In this document: positions 1-5,024 of the stretch, piece by piece
Numbering within the stretch: the stretch's first letter is position 1
Layout of the letters: the number at the start of each line of letters is the position of its first letter
Assembly: GCA_007125735.1 (NCBI GenBank)
Contig: SLCP01000074.1
Span: 1-5,024 of the forward strand
From: Coriobacteriia bacterium
GTDB taxonomy: Bacteria > Actinomycetota > Coriobacteriia > Anaerosomatales > SLCP01
DNA: 5,024 nt
Reading direction: 5' to 3'
Made by a program: the position numbers and the translations under genes
The notes under the pieces: generated by a model
The model's input: the letters and a program-made list of their open reading frames with translations, nothing else
Database searches by the model: none
Told to the model about the DNA's origin: nothing

Positions 1-854
1 GCAGTCTCAGTGGAGATGGTCCGAGTCTCACCGGTGGCGATGTCGTACATCTCGATGGACTGTTCGTAGTAGTACGCCGCCGCGTCAGTGTCATAGAACG
101 ACGCATACCGCCTGTAAACAACCGCATCGTCGTACACGAACGGGTCACCGAAGTACTCGCCCACCCATGGGAACGCGTTCGCGTACCAACCCTCGGCCAC
201 ACACGTCTCTTCACCGGATGCCAGATCGTACAGATAGACACTGTCCCAGTCGTGACGGTAGTCCCTCCACACGATGTAGTTTTCCCAGACGACCGGCTCG
301 TATTGGCTGCCGTCAACGTTAGGAGCGACCGCGGTCTCCTCGCCACTCGCAAGGTCCATCATCCAGATGTCCGTGCCGGTCCCGGAACGCCGATCCACCC
401 ACGCGACGATGTCGCCGTGGATGAACGGGTTGCCCTGTCCGGCGGGAGCGGTGGTGAGCTGCGTCTCCTCACCGGTGGCGATGTCATACATCCAGATGTC
501 GCACCCGGTATCGTCGTCGTTGCGCTGATCCGAGTAGACGACCCGCGTTCCCGAGATGCTCGGGTTGGACTGCTTCCACAATCCCACGTTCTCGGGAGAG
601 ACGGGGAAGTCCTCGCCGGTCAACATGTTGTACACGCGGACGTGAGCTTCCTCGTCGTTGATCTCGAGTGCGTCGTAACGTCCGTCCTTGTAGACGACGT
701 ACGGCCAATCCATATCCGGCTGAACCTGCCCGCCGGGAGCGACGGCGAGCGGGAACTCACCATCGATAGAACGCTCGGCCATCGCCGGATGCACCGGCAA
801 CAACCCGAGCACCATGACGGCCACGAGCAAGATACGCTGAACGCGTGAGCGCAT
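1..854 (-). CDS. Secreted TolB-like beta-propeller repeat protein (C-terminus beyond window)
   Basis: The frame is open from an ATG at 854 to the window edge: 284 codons plus two bases, no stop. Residues 1-26 look like a Sec signal peptide: basic start (MRSRVQR), hydrophobic core (ILLVAVMVLGLLPV), and an Ala-Met-Ala site before Glu27. After it come about five repeats, roughly at residues 47-82, 95-133, 140-176, 184-220 and 236-284. Each has a strand such as IVAWVD, a D-x-R turn, a DIWMYD-type strand and a closing ATGEET/ASGEET. This pattern is that of six- to eight-bladed TolB/WD40-like propellers of cell-surface proteins; similar repeats are known in Methanosarcina surface proteins (from memory). 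The protein should be exported, probably for binding or display; no catalytic motif is visible and the exact role is unknown. Cys118 and Cys218 could pair. The start is supported by AAGGGGAGG three bases upstream. The missing C-terminus may carry an anchor or further blades. Confidence 0.85.
   Translation of the reverse strand, partial: MRSRVQRILLVAVMVLGLLPVHPAMAERSIDGEFPLAVAPGGQVQPDMDWPYVVYKDGRYDALEINDEEAHVRVYNMLTGEDFPVSPENVGLWKQSNPSISGTRVVYSDQRNDDDTGCDIWMYDIATGEETQLTTAPAGQGNPFIHGDIVAWVDRRSGTGTDIWMMDLASGEETAVAPNVDGSQYEPVVWENYIVWRDYRHDWDSVYLYDLASGEETCVAEGWYANAFPWVGEYFGDPFVYDDAVVYRRYASFYDTDAAAYYYEQSIEMYDIATGETRTISTET
27..491 (-). repeat. Near-identical 24-base direct repeats within the beta-propeller gene
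   Basis: Bases 27-50 and 468-491 are identical except for one position (g45 against a486). They encode the MYDIATGE strand of two blades. The two copies are 441 bases apart, which is 147 codons or three repeat units of about 49 residues. This shows the internal-repeat nature of the gene at DNA level and points to blade duplication, or to strong conservation of that strand. The feature spans from one copy to the other. Confidence 0.75.
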
Positions 855-857
855 AAG

Positions 858-866
858 CCTCCCCTT
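858..866 (-). promoter_or_regulatory. Strong Shine-Dalgarno site of the beta-propeller gene
   Basis: On the minus strand AAGGGGAGG lies just upstream of the ATG at 854, inside a longer purine run (GGAAGGGGAGG). It pairs well with the 16S rRNA 3' end and fixes the start codon. The gap to the ATG is only three bases if the last GG is used, or about six if the GGAAGGGG part is used. It is much stronger than the sites in front of the transglycosylase and uvrB, which fits a gene translated on its own rather than by coupling. Confidence 0.7.
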
Positions 867-872
867 CCGTCG

Positions 873-893
873 ATCGCGCCTGTCAGACGCGAT
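873..893. promoter_or_regulatory. Imperfect 21-base palindrome upstream of the beta-propeller gene (possible operator or leader hairpin)
   Basis: The sequence has outer arms ATCGCG (873-878) and CGCGAT (888-893) and inner arms CTG (880-882) and CAG (884-886) around a central T at 883. Only the pair 879/887 breaks the symmetry. It lies between the uvrB end and the ribosome-binding site, centred 29 bases before the start codon. Such symmetry is typical of a binding site for a dimeric regulator; as RNA the outer arms could also form a six-base-pair stem with a nine-base loop. No regulator gene is present in the window, so the function is inference. Confidence 0.35.
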
Positions 894-988
894 TGCCCCA
901 TACCAAACGAAGTGTAGCGCTCAGCAGGCCGCCACGATAGTGTCCTAGCTCACGAAAACCCGGGTTCCCTCGTTCGCGTGTTCACGGA

Positions 989-1014
989 TGAGCGGCTCAC
1001 TGGGGGCCGCCTCA
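989..1014 (-). terminator. Hairpin overlapping the uvrB stop codon (possible weak or factor-assisted terminator)
   Basis: On the minus strand the arm TGAGGCGGC (1014-1006) includes the uvrB stop codon TGA and pairs with GCCGCTCA (996-989). This gives eight base pairs with one bulged G and a nine-base loop. No run of T follows, so it is not a classic intrinsic terminator. It may stabilise the mRNA 3' end or help termination in a GC-rich genome where T tracts are often lacking. Its position at the end of the coaE-transglycosylase-uvrB unit, before a gene with its own strong ribosome-binding site, supports a boundary here. Confidence 0.35.
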
Positions 1015-3096
1015 CCTGCGCCGCTTGCGTTTCCCGTACGCACTCCCCTTACGCGCGCCGCTCTTCAGTCTCCCGAGGACCTCGTCGGCTGTGGTCGCCT
1101 CCACCTCGGCGCGCAACTTGACGACCTGATCGCGCAGGCGCGCAGCGGACTCGAAGTCGAGCGACTCCGCTGCGGCGGCCATGTCCTCCTCGAGCGTCGA
1201 GATGAGACGCATCACCTCGTCGCGCGGCATCTTCGCGAGCTCGCGTGCCGCCTCGGCGGCGGTGGTGAGCTGCGCATCACCTTCGCGCACGTACTGCACG
1301 ATGTCGGCGATCGCCTTGCGGATGGACTGCGGCTCGATGCCATGCTCCTCGTTGTAGGCGACCTGGATCGCACGGCGACGGTTCGTCTCGTCGATGGCGA
1401 GCCGCATCGACTCGGTCACGGTATCGGCGTAGAGGATCACCTGCCCGGACACGTTGCGCGCCGCGCGACCGATCGTCTGGATGAGGCTGCGGTGGTTGCG
1501 GAGGAACCCCTCCTTGTCTGCATCGAGGATCGCGACGAGCGACACCTCGGGCAGATCGAGCCCCTCCCGGAGCAGGTTGATGCCGATGAGACAGTCGAAC
1601 GTACCCATGCGCAGGTCGCGCAGGATCTCGACCCGCTCGAGCGTGCCGATGTCTGAGTGGAGGTAGCGGACCTTGAGGCCCTGCTCGAAGAGGTAGTCGG
1701 TGAGGTCCTCGGCCATCTTCTTGGTGAGCGTGGTGACGAGGACGCGCTCGTCGCGCTCCACCCGGACCCGTACCTCCTCGATGAGGTCGTCGACCTGGCC
1801 CTTGACCGGGCGCACGACGACCTCGGGATCGACGAGTCCGGTGGGCCGGATGATCTGCTCGACGACCTGCTCGGAGACGCGCCCCTCGTAGTCGCCGGGC
1901 GTCGCCGATACGTAGACGAACTGGGGCACCCGCTTCTCGAACTCGTCGAAGCGCAAGGGCCGGTTGTCGAGCGCGCTCGGCAAGCGGAACCCGTGCTCGA
2001 CGAGGGTGAGCTTGCGGGAGCGGTCACCCTCGTACATGCCGCGGATCTGAGGCACGGTGACGTGGCTTTCGTCGATGACACAGAGGAAGTCGTCCGGGAA
2101 GTAGTCGATGAGCGTGTTGGGCGGCTCGCCCGCAGCCCGTCCGTCGAGGTGGCGCGAGTAGTTCTCGATGCCCGAGCAGAAACCCATCGTCTCGAGCATC
2201 TCGAGATCGTAGTTGACGCGCATCTCGAGACGCTGGGCCTCGAGCAACTTGCCCTCGGCTTTGAGCTCGCCGAGGCGTACCTGAAGCTCGGCGGCGATCG
2301 TCTCGAGCGCGGCCTTTAGGCGGTCAGGCGCTGTGACGTAGTGGGTCGCCGGCCACACCGGCAGCCACTTGAACGTCATGAGCACCTCACCGGTGAGTTG
2401 ATCGACCTCGGCGATGTGCTCGATCTCGTCGCCAAAGAACTCGACGCGCACGGGATGGTCGGCGTAGGGCGGAAAGACGTCGAGCACGTCGCCCCTCACA
2501 CGGAACGCGCCACGCTGGAGTTCGTAGTCGTTGCGGTCGTACTGGATCTCGATGAGATCGCGGATGAGCCGGTCGCGGTCGTAGTCCTCGCCTATCTGCA
2601 GGAAAGCGGCCATCCCGGCGTAGTCCTCGGGCGAGCCGATGCCGTAGATGCACGAGACGCTCGCTACCACGACCACGTCGCGACGCGAGAGCAGCGCGGC
2701 GGTCGCTGCGTGCCGGAGTTTCTCGACCTCTTCGTTGATCGACGCGTCCTTCTCGATGAACGTGTCGGTCGTGGGGACGTACGCCTCCGGCTGGTAGTAA
2801 TCGTAGTACGACACGAAGTACACCACGGCGTTGTCCGGCATGAACTCGCGGATCTCGGCGGCAAGCTGAGCGGCGAGCGTCTTGTTGGGAGCCATGATGA
2901 GGGTCGGCTTCTGGACGGCCTCGATGGTCTTGGCCATCGTGAACGTCTTACCCGACCCGGTCACGCCGAGGAGCGTCTGGTAGCGCCGACCCTCATCGAC
3001 GCCGTGCGCGAGCGCCTCGATCGCGGCAGGCTGATCGCCCGCCGGCTCGAACTCCGATTCGACCACGAACCGGTTCTCGCTCCGTTCTCGCTCCAC
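1012..3096 (-). CDS. uvrB: Excinuclease ABC subunit B (UvrB), complete
   Basis: UvrB is the damage-verifying helicase-like ATPase of nucleotide excision repair; it is loaded by UvrA and recruits UvrC for incision in the cytoplasm. The 694-residue product is slightly longer than the usual 660-680. Visible landmarks are the N-terminal GDQP motif (20-23), Walker A GVTGSGKT (44-51), the aromatic beta-hairpin [13 protein letters not shown] (96-108) that clamps DNA, Walker B-type IDESH (341-345), motif V around [17 protein letters not shown] (505-521) and motif [11 protein letters not shown] (540-548). A C-terminal UVR domain lies near 626-661. The last residues are very basic (GKRKRRR). The start is GTG at 3096: it places the conserved F-x-x-x-S-x-F-x-P-x-GDQP stretch at the normal distance, and a GAGAGG site at 3110-3105 overlaps the stop of the upstream gene, suggesting translational coupling. 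No uvrA lies next to it in the window. Identification is certain. Confidence 0.98.
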   Translation of the reverse strand: MERERSENRFVVESEFEPAGDQPAAIEALAHGVDEGRRYQTLLGVTGSGKTFTMAKTIEAVQKPTLIMAPNKTLAAQLAAEIREFMPDNAVVYFVSYYDYYQPEAYVPTTDTFIEKDASINEEVEKLRHAATAALLSRRDVVVVASVSCIYGIGSPEDYAGMAAFLQIGEDYDRDRLIRDLIEIQYDRNDYELQRGAFRVRGDVLDVFPPYADHPVRVEFFGDEIEHIAEVDQLTGEVLMTFKWLPVWPATHYVTAPDRLKAALETIAAELQVRLGELKAEGKLLEAQRLEMRVNYDLEMLETMGFCSGIENYSRHLDGRAAGEPPNTLIDYFPDDFLCVIDESHVTVPQIRGMYEGDRSRKLTLVEHGFRLPSALDNRPLRFDEFEKRVPQFVYVSATPGDYEGRVSEQVVEQIIRPTGLVDPEVVVRPVKGQVDDLIEEVRVRVERDERVLVTTLTKKMAEDLTDYLFEQGLKVRYLHSDIGTLERVEILRDLRMGTFDCLIGINLLREGLDLPEVSLVAILDADKEGFLRNHRSLIQTIGRAARNVSGQVILYADTVTESMRLAIDETNRRRAIQVAYNEEHGIEPQSIRKAIADIVQYVREGDAQLTTAAEAARELAKMPRDEVMRLISTLEEDMAAAAESLDFESAARLRDQVVKLRAEVEATTADEVLGRLKSGARKGSAYGKRKRRR

Positions 3097-3104
3097 ACTC
3101 AGCG

Positions 3105-3110
3105 CCTCTC
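3105..3110 (-). promoter_or_regulatory. Ribosome-binding site of uvrB overlapping the upstream stop codon
   Basis: GAGAGG on the minus strand sits eight bases before the GTG start of uvrB and shares bases with the TGA stop (3111-3109) of the transglycosylase gene. It supports the GTG start and suggests that ribosomes finishing the upstream gene help initiate uvrB. Confidence 0.55.
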
Positions 3111-3684
3111 ACTCGAACGCGTCGGGGTACAACTCTTCGTACCGCTCCTTGGCTCTCACCACACGCACGACGAAGTGGCGCGTCTCCGGAAACGCGATCG
3201 CCTCACGGATGTCGCCTCCCTCGGCAGCCCACCGGTCGGCGTGGCGCAGTCCCGCGTTGTACGCAGCGAGTGCCGTCTCGATCTCGTGGTAGCGCTCTAC
3301 GAGCAAGCGCAGGTAGGCAGTACCGTACTCGATGTTGGCCGCCGGATCGGTGAGGCCAGCAGCCACCACCTCCTCGTCGACAAGCCCGCGCATCCGCAGC
3401 TCATCGGCGGTCGTCGGCATGACCTGCATGAGCCCGACCGCTCCGGCTCGCGACTCCACACCGGCGTCGAAACCGGACTCCTCGTTGATGACGGCGGCGA
3501 CGAGGTACGGGTTGATGCGGTGGCGCTCGGCCGAGGCGGCGATCTCATCGGTGTAGGCGAGCGGATAGAAGAAGCGCTGGAAGCCTTCGGGCCCTCGCAA
3601 CGCGAGGAACGCGAGCGCTGCAAGCGCAGCCACGACCGCGACGATCGCGACACGGTGCAGCGCGAGTGGATGGCTACGGGCCAT
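3109..3684 (-). CDS. Membrane-anchored SLT-family lytic transglycosylase
   Basis: The 191-residue product should cleave the MurNAc-GlcNAc bond of peptidoglycan non-hydrolytically, giving 1,6-anhydro ends, outside the membrane. Residues about 12-29 form one hydrophobic segment after a short basic start, best read as a signal anchor, though a cleaved signal peptide is possible. The catalytic domain (about 42-185) shows the family signatures: INEESGF with the likely catalytic Glu69, GLMQVMP (84-90), N-I-x-Y-G-T-x-Y-L (118-125) and AYNAG (141-145). It is a minimal SLT domain with no LysM or other wall-binding module, as in many small Slt proteins of Gram-positive bacteria. The ATG start overlaps the end of coaE by 11 bases and has only a weak ribosome-binding site, so coupled translation is likely. 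It is followed by uvrB after 12 bases. Family assignment is firm; the exact cellular role (growth, secretion-system insertion or spore/wall turnover) cannot be told. Confidence 0.93.
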   Translation of the reverse strand: MARSHPLALHRVAIVAVVAALAALAFLALRGPEGFQRFFYPLAYTDEIAASAERHRINPYLVAAVINEESGFDAGVESRAGAVGLMQVMPTTADELRMRGLVDEEVVAAGLTDPAANIEYGTAYLRLLVERYHEIETALAAYNAGLRHADRWAAEGGDIREAIAFPETRHFVVRVVRAKERYEELYPDAFE

Positions 3685-4282
3685 CGTCGATCACGTCGTC
3701 CCAGAACCGGGAGAGACGCTCGTGGAACTCGTCGAGCGTGGTGTCGTTGACGATGACGTGGTTTGCCATCGCCTCCCGCTCTGCGTCGGTGGCCTGGCAC
3801 GCGATGCGGGCGCGGACGTCCGCCTCCGACATGCCGCGCGCCACCGCACGCTCGACGCGCATCTCCTCGGGGGCGGATATCGCGAGCACATCGTCGGCTA
3901 GCTCGGCGAAGACCGGGGCCTCCACGAGCAGAGGGATGTCGATCGCGACGATGCGCGGCGGGTTGGGCAGCAGCCCCATCTCGGTAAGGCCGGGAGCGAC
4001 CTCGCGGAGCACCGCGGGGTGGACGATGGCGTTCAGCTGGCGTGCACGCAGCGCCGACGAGAAGGCGTCGGCAGCGAGGACGTCAGCATCGATGCGCCCA
4101 TCGCCGTCGAGCACGCCGGGTCCGAAGATCTGGACGATGCGATTGAAGACCGGCGTCCCCGGCTCGAGCTGCCGCCGTGCGATGTCGTCGAGCGAGAGCA
4201 CGACGGCACCGCGCGAGCGCATGAAGTCGGTCGCTGTCGTCTTGCCAGCGCCGAGACCGCCGGTCACAGCTAGAACGTACAT
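3674..4282 (-). CDS. coaE: Dephospho-CoA kinase (CoaE)
   Basis: CoaE phosphorylates the 3'-hydroxyl of dephospho-CoA with ATP, the last step of coenzyme A synthesis, in the cytoplasm. The 202-residue length matches the family (about 200). Seen are the P-loop GGLGAGKTT (8-16), the substrate-side LDDIARRQLEPGTPVF region (31-46), FGPGVLDGDG (53-62), LNAIVHPAV (83-91), DIPLLVEA (115-122), the R-x-x-x-R stretch of the lid (145-149) and the late ANHVIVND motif (173-180). The usual Arg in the family's G-x-I-D-R motif is Ala66 here. I chose the ATG at 4282 because the P-loop then starts at residue 8 as in known CoaE and GAGAAGG lies ten bases upstream. In-frame ATGs at 4318 and 4357 would add tails of 12 or 25 residues, not family-like and lying partly in the spacer hairpin. 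The gene follows rpsA, as in other Actinomycetota. Confidence 0.96.
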   Translation of the reverse strand: MYVLAVTGGLGAGKTTATDFMRSRGAVVLSLDDIARRQLEPGTPVFNRIVQIFGPGVLDGDGRIDADVLAADAFSSALRARQLNAIVHPAVLREVAPGLTEMGLLPNPPRIVAIDIPLLVEAPVFAELADDVLAISAPEEMRVERAVARGMSEADVRARIACQATDAEREAMANHVIVNDTTLDEFHERLSRFWDDVIDDGP

Positions 4283-4332
4283 CCGCAGGCACCCTTCTCT
4301 CCCACTGCCATCCGGCATCCCACTAGCAATCA

Positions 4333-4367
4333 GGGCCGGGCCCGGCGTCACCGCCACTGCCCGGCCC
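4333..4367 (-). terminator. Strong GC-rich hairpin in the rpsA-coaE spacer
   Basis: On the minus strand GGGCCGGGC (4367-4359 read as minus) pairs perfectly over nine bases with GCCCGGCCC (4341-4333). Inside, GGCG and CGCC form a further four-base-pair stem closed by a GTGA loop, which as RNA is a GNRA tetraloop. The structure lies about 35 bases after the rpsA stop and about 50 before the coaE start. No T tract follows, so it may be a transcription attenuator, a processing or mRNA-stability element, or a factor-assisted terminator that separates abundant rpsA mRNA from low-level coaE expression. The hairpin is directly visible; its role is inferred. Confidence 0.5.
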
Positions 4368-4382
4368 CGATGTCTCGATCGG
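4367..4382 (-). other. Small hairpin just after the rpsA stop codon
   Basis: CCGAT and ATCGG form a five-base-pair stem around a six-base loop, about 18 bases downstream of the rpsA stop and abutting the larger GC-rich hairpin. Together they make a tandem stem-loop arrangement at the 3' end of rpsA. It is short and could occur by chance in such GC-rich sequence. Confidence 0.3.
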
Positions 4383-4399
4383 TGACGTACTGAGCCGTG

Positions 4400-5024
4400 C
4401 TACTCTTCGGTCTCGTCCTCTTCGGCAGCCGCTTCGTCGGTGCTCTCGACTTCCTCGACCGCTTCAGTGTCCTCGGCGGGCTCTTCCGCGGTCTCCGCGA
4501 CCTCCTCGACGACTTCGGCCTCTACGGCCTCCTCGCCCTCTACGGCCTCCTCGCCCTCGGCGGCCTCCTCGGTGACAACCTCTTCCTCTGGCGCCTCCGC
4601 GACCGCGCTCTCCTCGACATCTGCCTCGATGTCGGCGCCCGCCTCGGCGTCCTCGTCAACGATCTCGTCAGTCGCGGGCACCTCGGCTGCGATCTCCTCG
4701 ACGTCCTCTTCGCCCTCGACCTCGGCGCTCGTCTCGAGCGGTGTGACCTCGATGACCTGGCCGAGCGCCTCGGCAGCATCCTTCATCGAGAGCGATATCC
4801 GGCGCCGATCGAGGTCGACCTCCTTGACCTTGACATTGACCTTCTCGCCCACCGCAGTGACCTGCTCGGGCGTTTCGACGTGGACCTTGGCCATCTCGGA
4901 GATGTGCACGAGGCCCTCGATACCGTCGCCGAGCTCGGCAAAGACACCGAACGGGACGAGCTTGGTGACGGTGCCCTCGATGATCGAGCCGACCGGGAAC
5001 TTCTGGACGAGCTCCTGCCACGGA
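4400..5024 (-). CDS. rpsA: Small ribosomal subunit protein S1, C-terminal part (5' end beyond window)
   Basis: S1 binds mRNA on the 30S subunit and helps initiation on structured or weak leaders. The frame enters at the window edge (first complete codon at 5023) and gives 207 residues before TAG at 4402. Residues 1-9 begin with the PWQ stretch that usually precedes an S1 repeat. Residues about 10-81 are a complete S1 (OB-fold) RNA-binding domain with VGSIIEGTVTKLVPFGVFAEL, G-I-E-G-L-V-H-I-S-E-M and the closing RRISLSMK. From residue 82 to the end the chain is a low-complexity tail, with 56 Asp/Glu in 126 residues by my hand count and no Lys, Arg, His or aromatic residue. The adjoining coaE supports rpsA rather than another S1-domain protein such as polynucleotide phosphorylase, which ends differently. 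The repeat number upstream cannot be seen. Confidence 0.92.
   Translation of the reverse strand, partial: PWQELVQKFPVGSIIEGTVTKLVPFGVFAELGDGIEGLVHISEMAKVHVETPEQVTAVGEKVNVKVKEVDLDRRRISLSMKDAAEALGQVIEVTPLETSAEVEGEEDVEEIAAEVPATDEIVDEDAEAGADIEADVEESAVAEAPEEEVVTEEAAEGEEAVEGEEAVEAEVVEEVAETAEEPAEDTEAVEEVESTDEAAAEEDETEE
4521..4556 (-). repeat. rpsA: Perfect 18-base tandem duplication in the rpsA acidic tail
   Basis: The 18-base unit tctacggcctcctcgccc (plus strand) occurs twice back to back at 4521-4538 and 4539-4556, and a degraded third copy follows at about 4557-4572. On the coding strand it gives the hexapeptide EGEEAV twice, inside a run of similar EEA[AV] units. Being a multiple of three it keeps the frame. 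It looks like a recent replication-slippage duplication. Confidence 0.85.

Larger units (their letters stand above)
855..1011. other. Intergenic region between uvrB and the beta-propeller gene
   Basis: This 157-base gap is the longest non-coding stretch in the window. It contains most of the hairpin at the uvrB end, the palindrome centred on 883 and the propeller ribosome-binding site, so a promoter for the propeller gene is expected inside it. The best -10-like string on the minus strand is TACACT (916-911), but no acceptable -35 box lies 16-18 bases upstream of it, so no promoter is called. No small ORF or RNA gene is convincing. Confidence 0.6.

Noticed and set aside
252..848. Plus-strand open frame of 198 codons opposite the propeller gene
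   Set aside because: The minus strand here encodes a signal peptide and regular propeller repeats, which explain the sequence fully; the plus frame is a shadow.
620..901. Minus-strand frame of 93 codons starting upstream of the propeller start
   Set aside because: It is out of frame with the repeat-bearing protein, has Ser/Arg/Cys-rich shadow composition and lacks the ribosome-binding site that fits the ATG at 854.
911..916. TACACT as a -10 promoter box for the propeller gene (minus strand)
   Set aside because: No -35-like hexamer is found 16-18 bases upstream and there is no extended -10 TG, so it does not rise above chance.
957..966. Ten-base palindrome AACCCGGGTT next to a short T run as a uvrB terminator
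   Set aside because: The symmetric arms leave no loop, and pairing with flanking bases is weak, so a terminator hairpin cannot be supported.
988..2319. Plus-strand open frames of 222 and 220 codons opposite uvrB
   Set aside because: Both are mirror frames of the clearly conserved uvrB and show only composition-driven Leu/Val/Arg/Asp-rich sequence.
2341..3750. Long plus-strand open frame of 469 codons
   Set aside because: It runs antisense to uvrB and the transglycosylase gene, crosses their boundary, resembles no family I know, and is expected from third-position GC bias on the opposite strand.
4283..4357. N-terminally extended CoaE starting at 4357 or 4318
   Set aside because: It would add 25 or 12 residues without family similarity, encoded in a spacer that contains a strong hairpin; the start at 4282 has a better ribosome-binding site and the family-typical distance to the P-loop.
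4540..4779. Arg/Ser-rich minus-strand frame of 79 codons within the rpsA tail
   Set aside because: It is an out-of-frame reading of the repetitive Glu/Ala codons and has no independent support.
1..5024. Mobile elements, CRISPR arrays, tRNA/rRNA genes, toxin-antitoxin or defence modules
   Set aside because: I looked on both strands and saw no transposase or integrase, no regularly spaced identical repeats with unique spacers, no tRNA-like cloverleaf and no such gene pair; the window is nearly filled by five identified genes.

Overview
The window is GC-rich bacterial chromosome with every supported gene on the minus strand, so transcription runs from base 5024 towards base 1. The order rpsA, coaE, (lytic transglycosylase), uvrB matches the rpsA-coaE-uvrB neighbourhood I know from Actinomycetota (Mycobacterium tuberculosis has rpsA and coaE, with uvrB one gene further on). 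The GC-rich codon use, the long Glu/Ala tail on S1 and the transglycosylase inserted between coaE and uvrB make a deep-branching actinobacterium, perhaps Coriobacteriia, my best guess. That placement is inference from gene order and composition, not from a phylogenetic marker search.

Right to left: bases 5024-4400 encode the C-terminal part of ribosomal protein S1, one complete S1 RNA-binding domain followed by a very acidic tail of about 126 residues with no basic residue. A 117-base spacer (4283-4399) holds two hairpins, one very GC-rich. Next is coaE (dephospho-CoA kinase, 4282-3674), overlapping by 11 bases a small membrane-anchored SLT-family lytic transglycosylase (3684-3109), which is followed after 12 bases by a complete uvrB (3096-1012). 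coaE, the transglycosylase gene and uvrB are packed like one operon, although their jobs (coenzyme A synthesis, peptidoglycan cleavage, nucleotide excision repair) are not biochemically linked.

Bases 1011-855 form the only sizeable gap after uvrB. It has a hairpin overlapping the uvrB stop codon, an imperfect 21-base palindrome and a strong ribosome-binding site. These lead into the last gene (854 to beyond base 1), a secreted beta-propeller protein of TolB/surface-protein type with about five visible blades, cut off by the window edge. It is visibly less GC-rich than uvrB and looks like a separate, more lineage-specific unit.

I found no mobile element, CRISPR array, tRNA, rRNA or defence cassette. 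Most of the window is ordinary housekeeping sequence. The points worth a second look are the acidic S1 tail and its internal tandem duplication, the spacer hairpin, and the propeller gene with its upstream palindrome. I do not see evidence of a new multi-gene system here.
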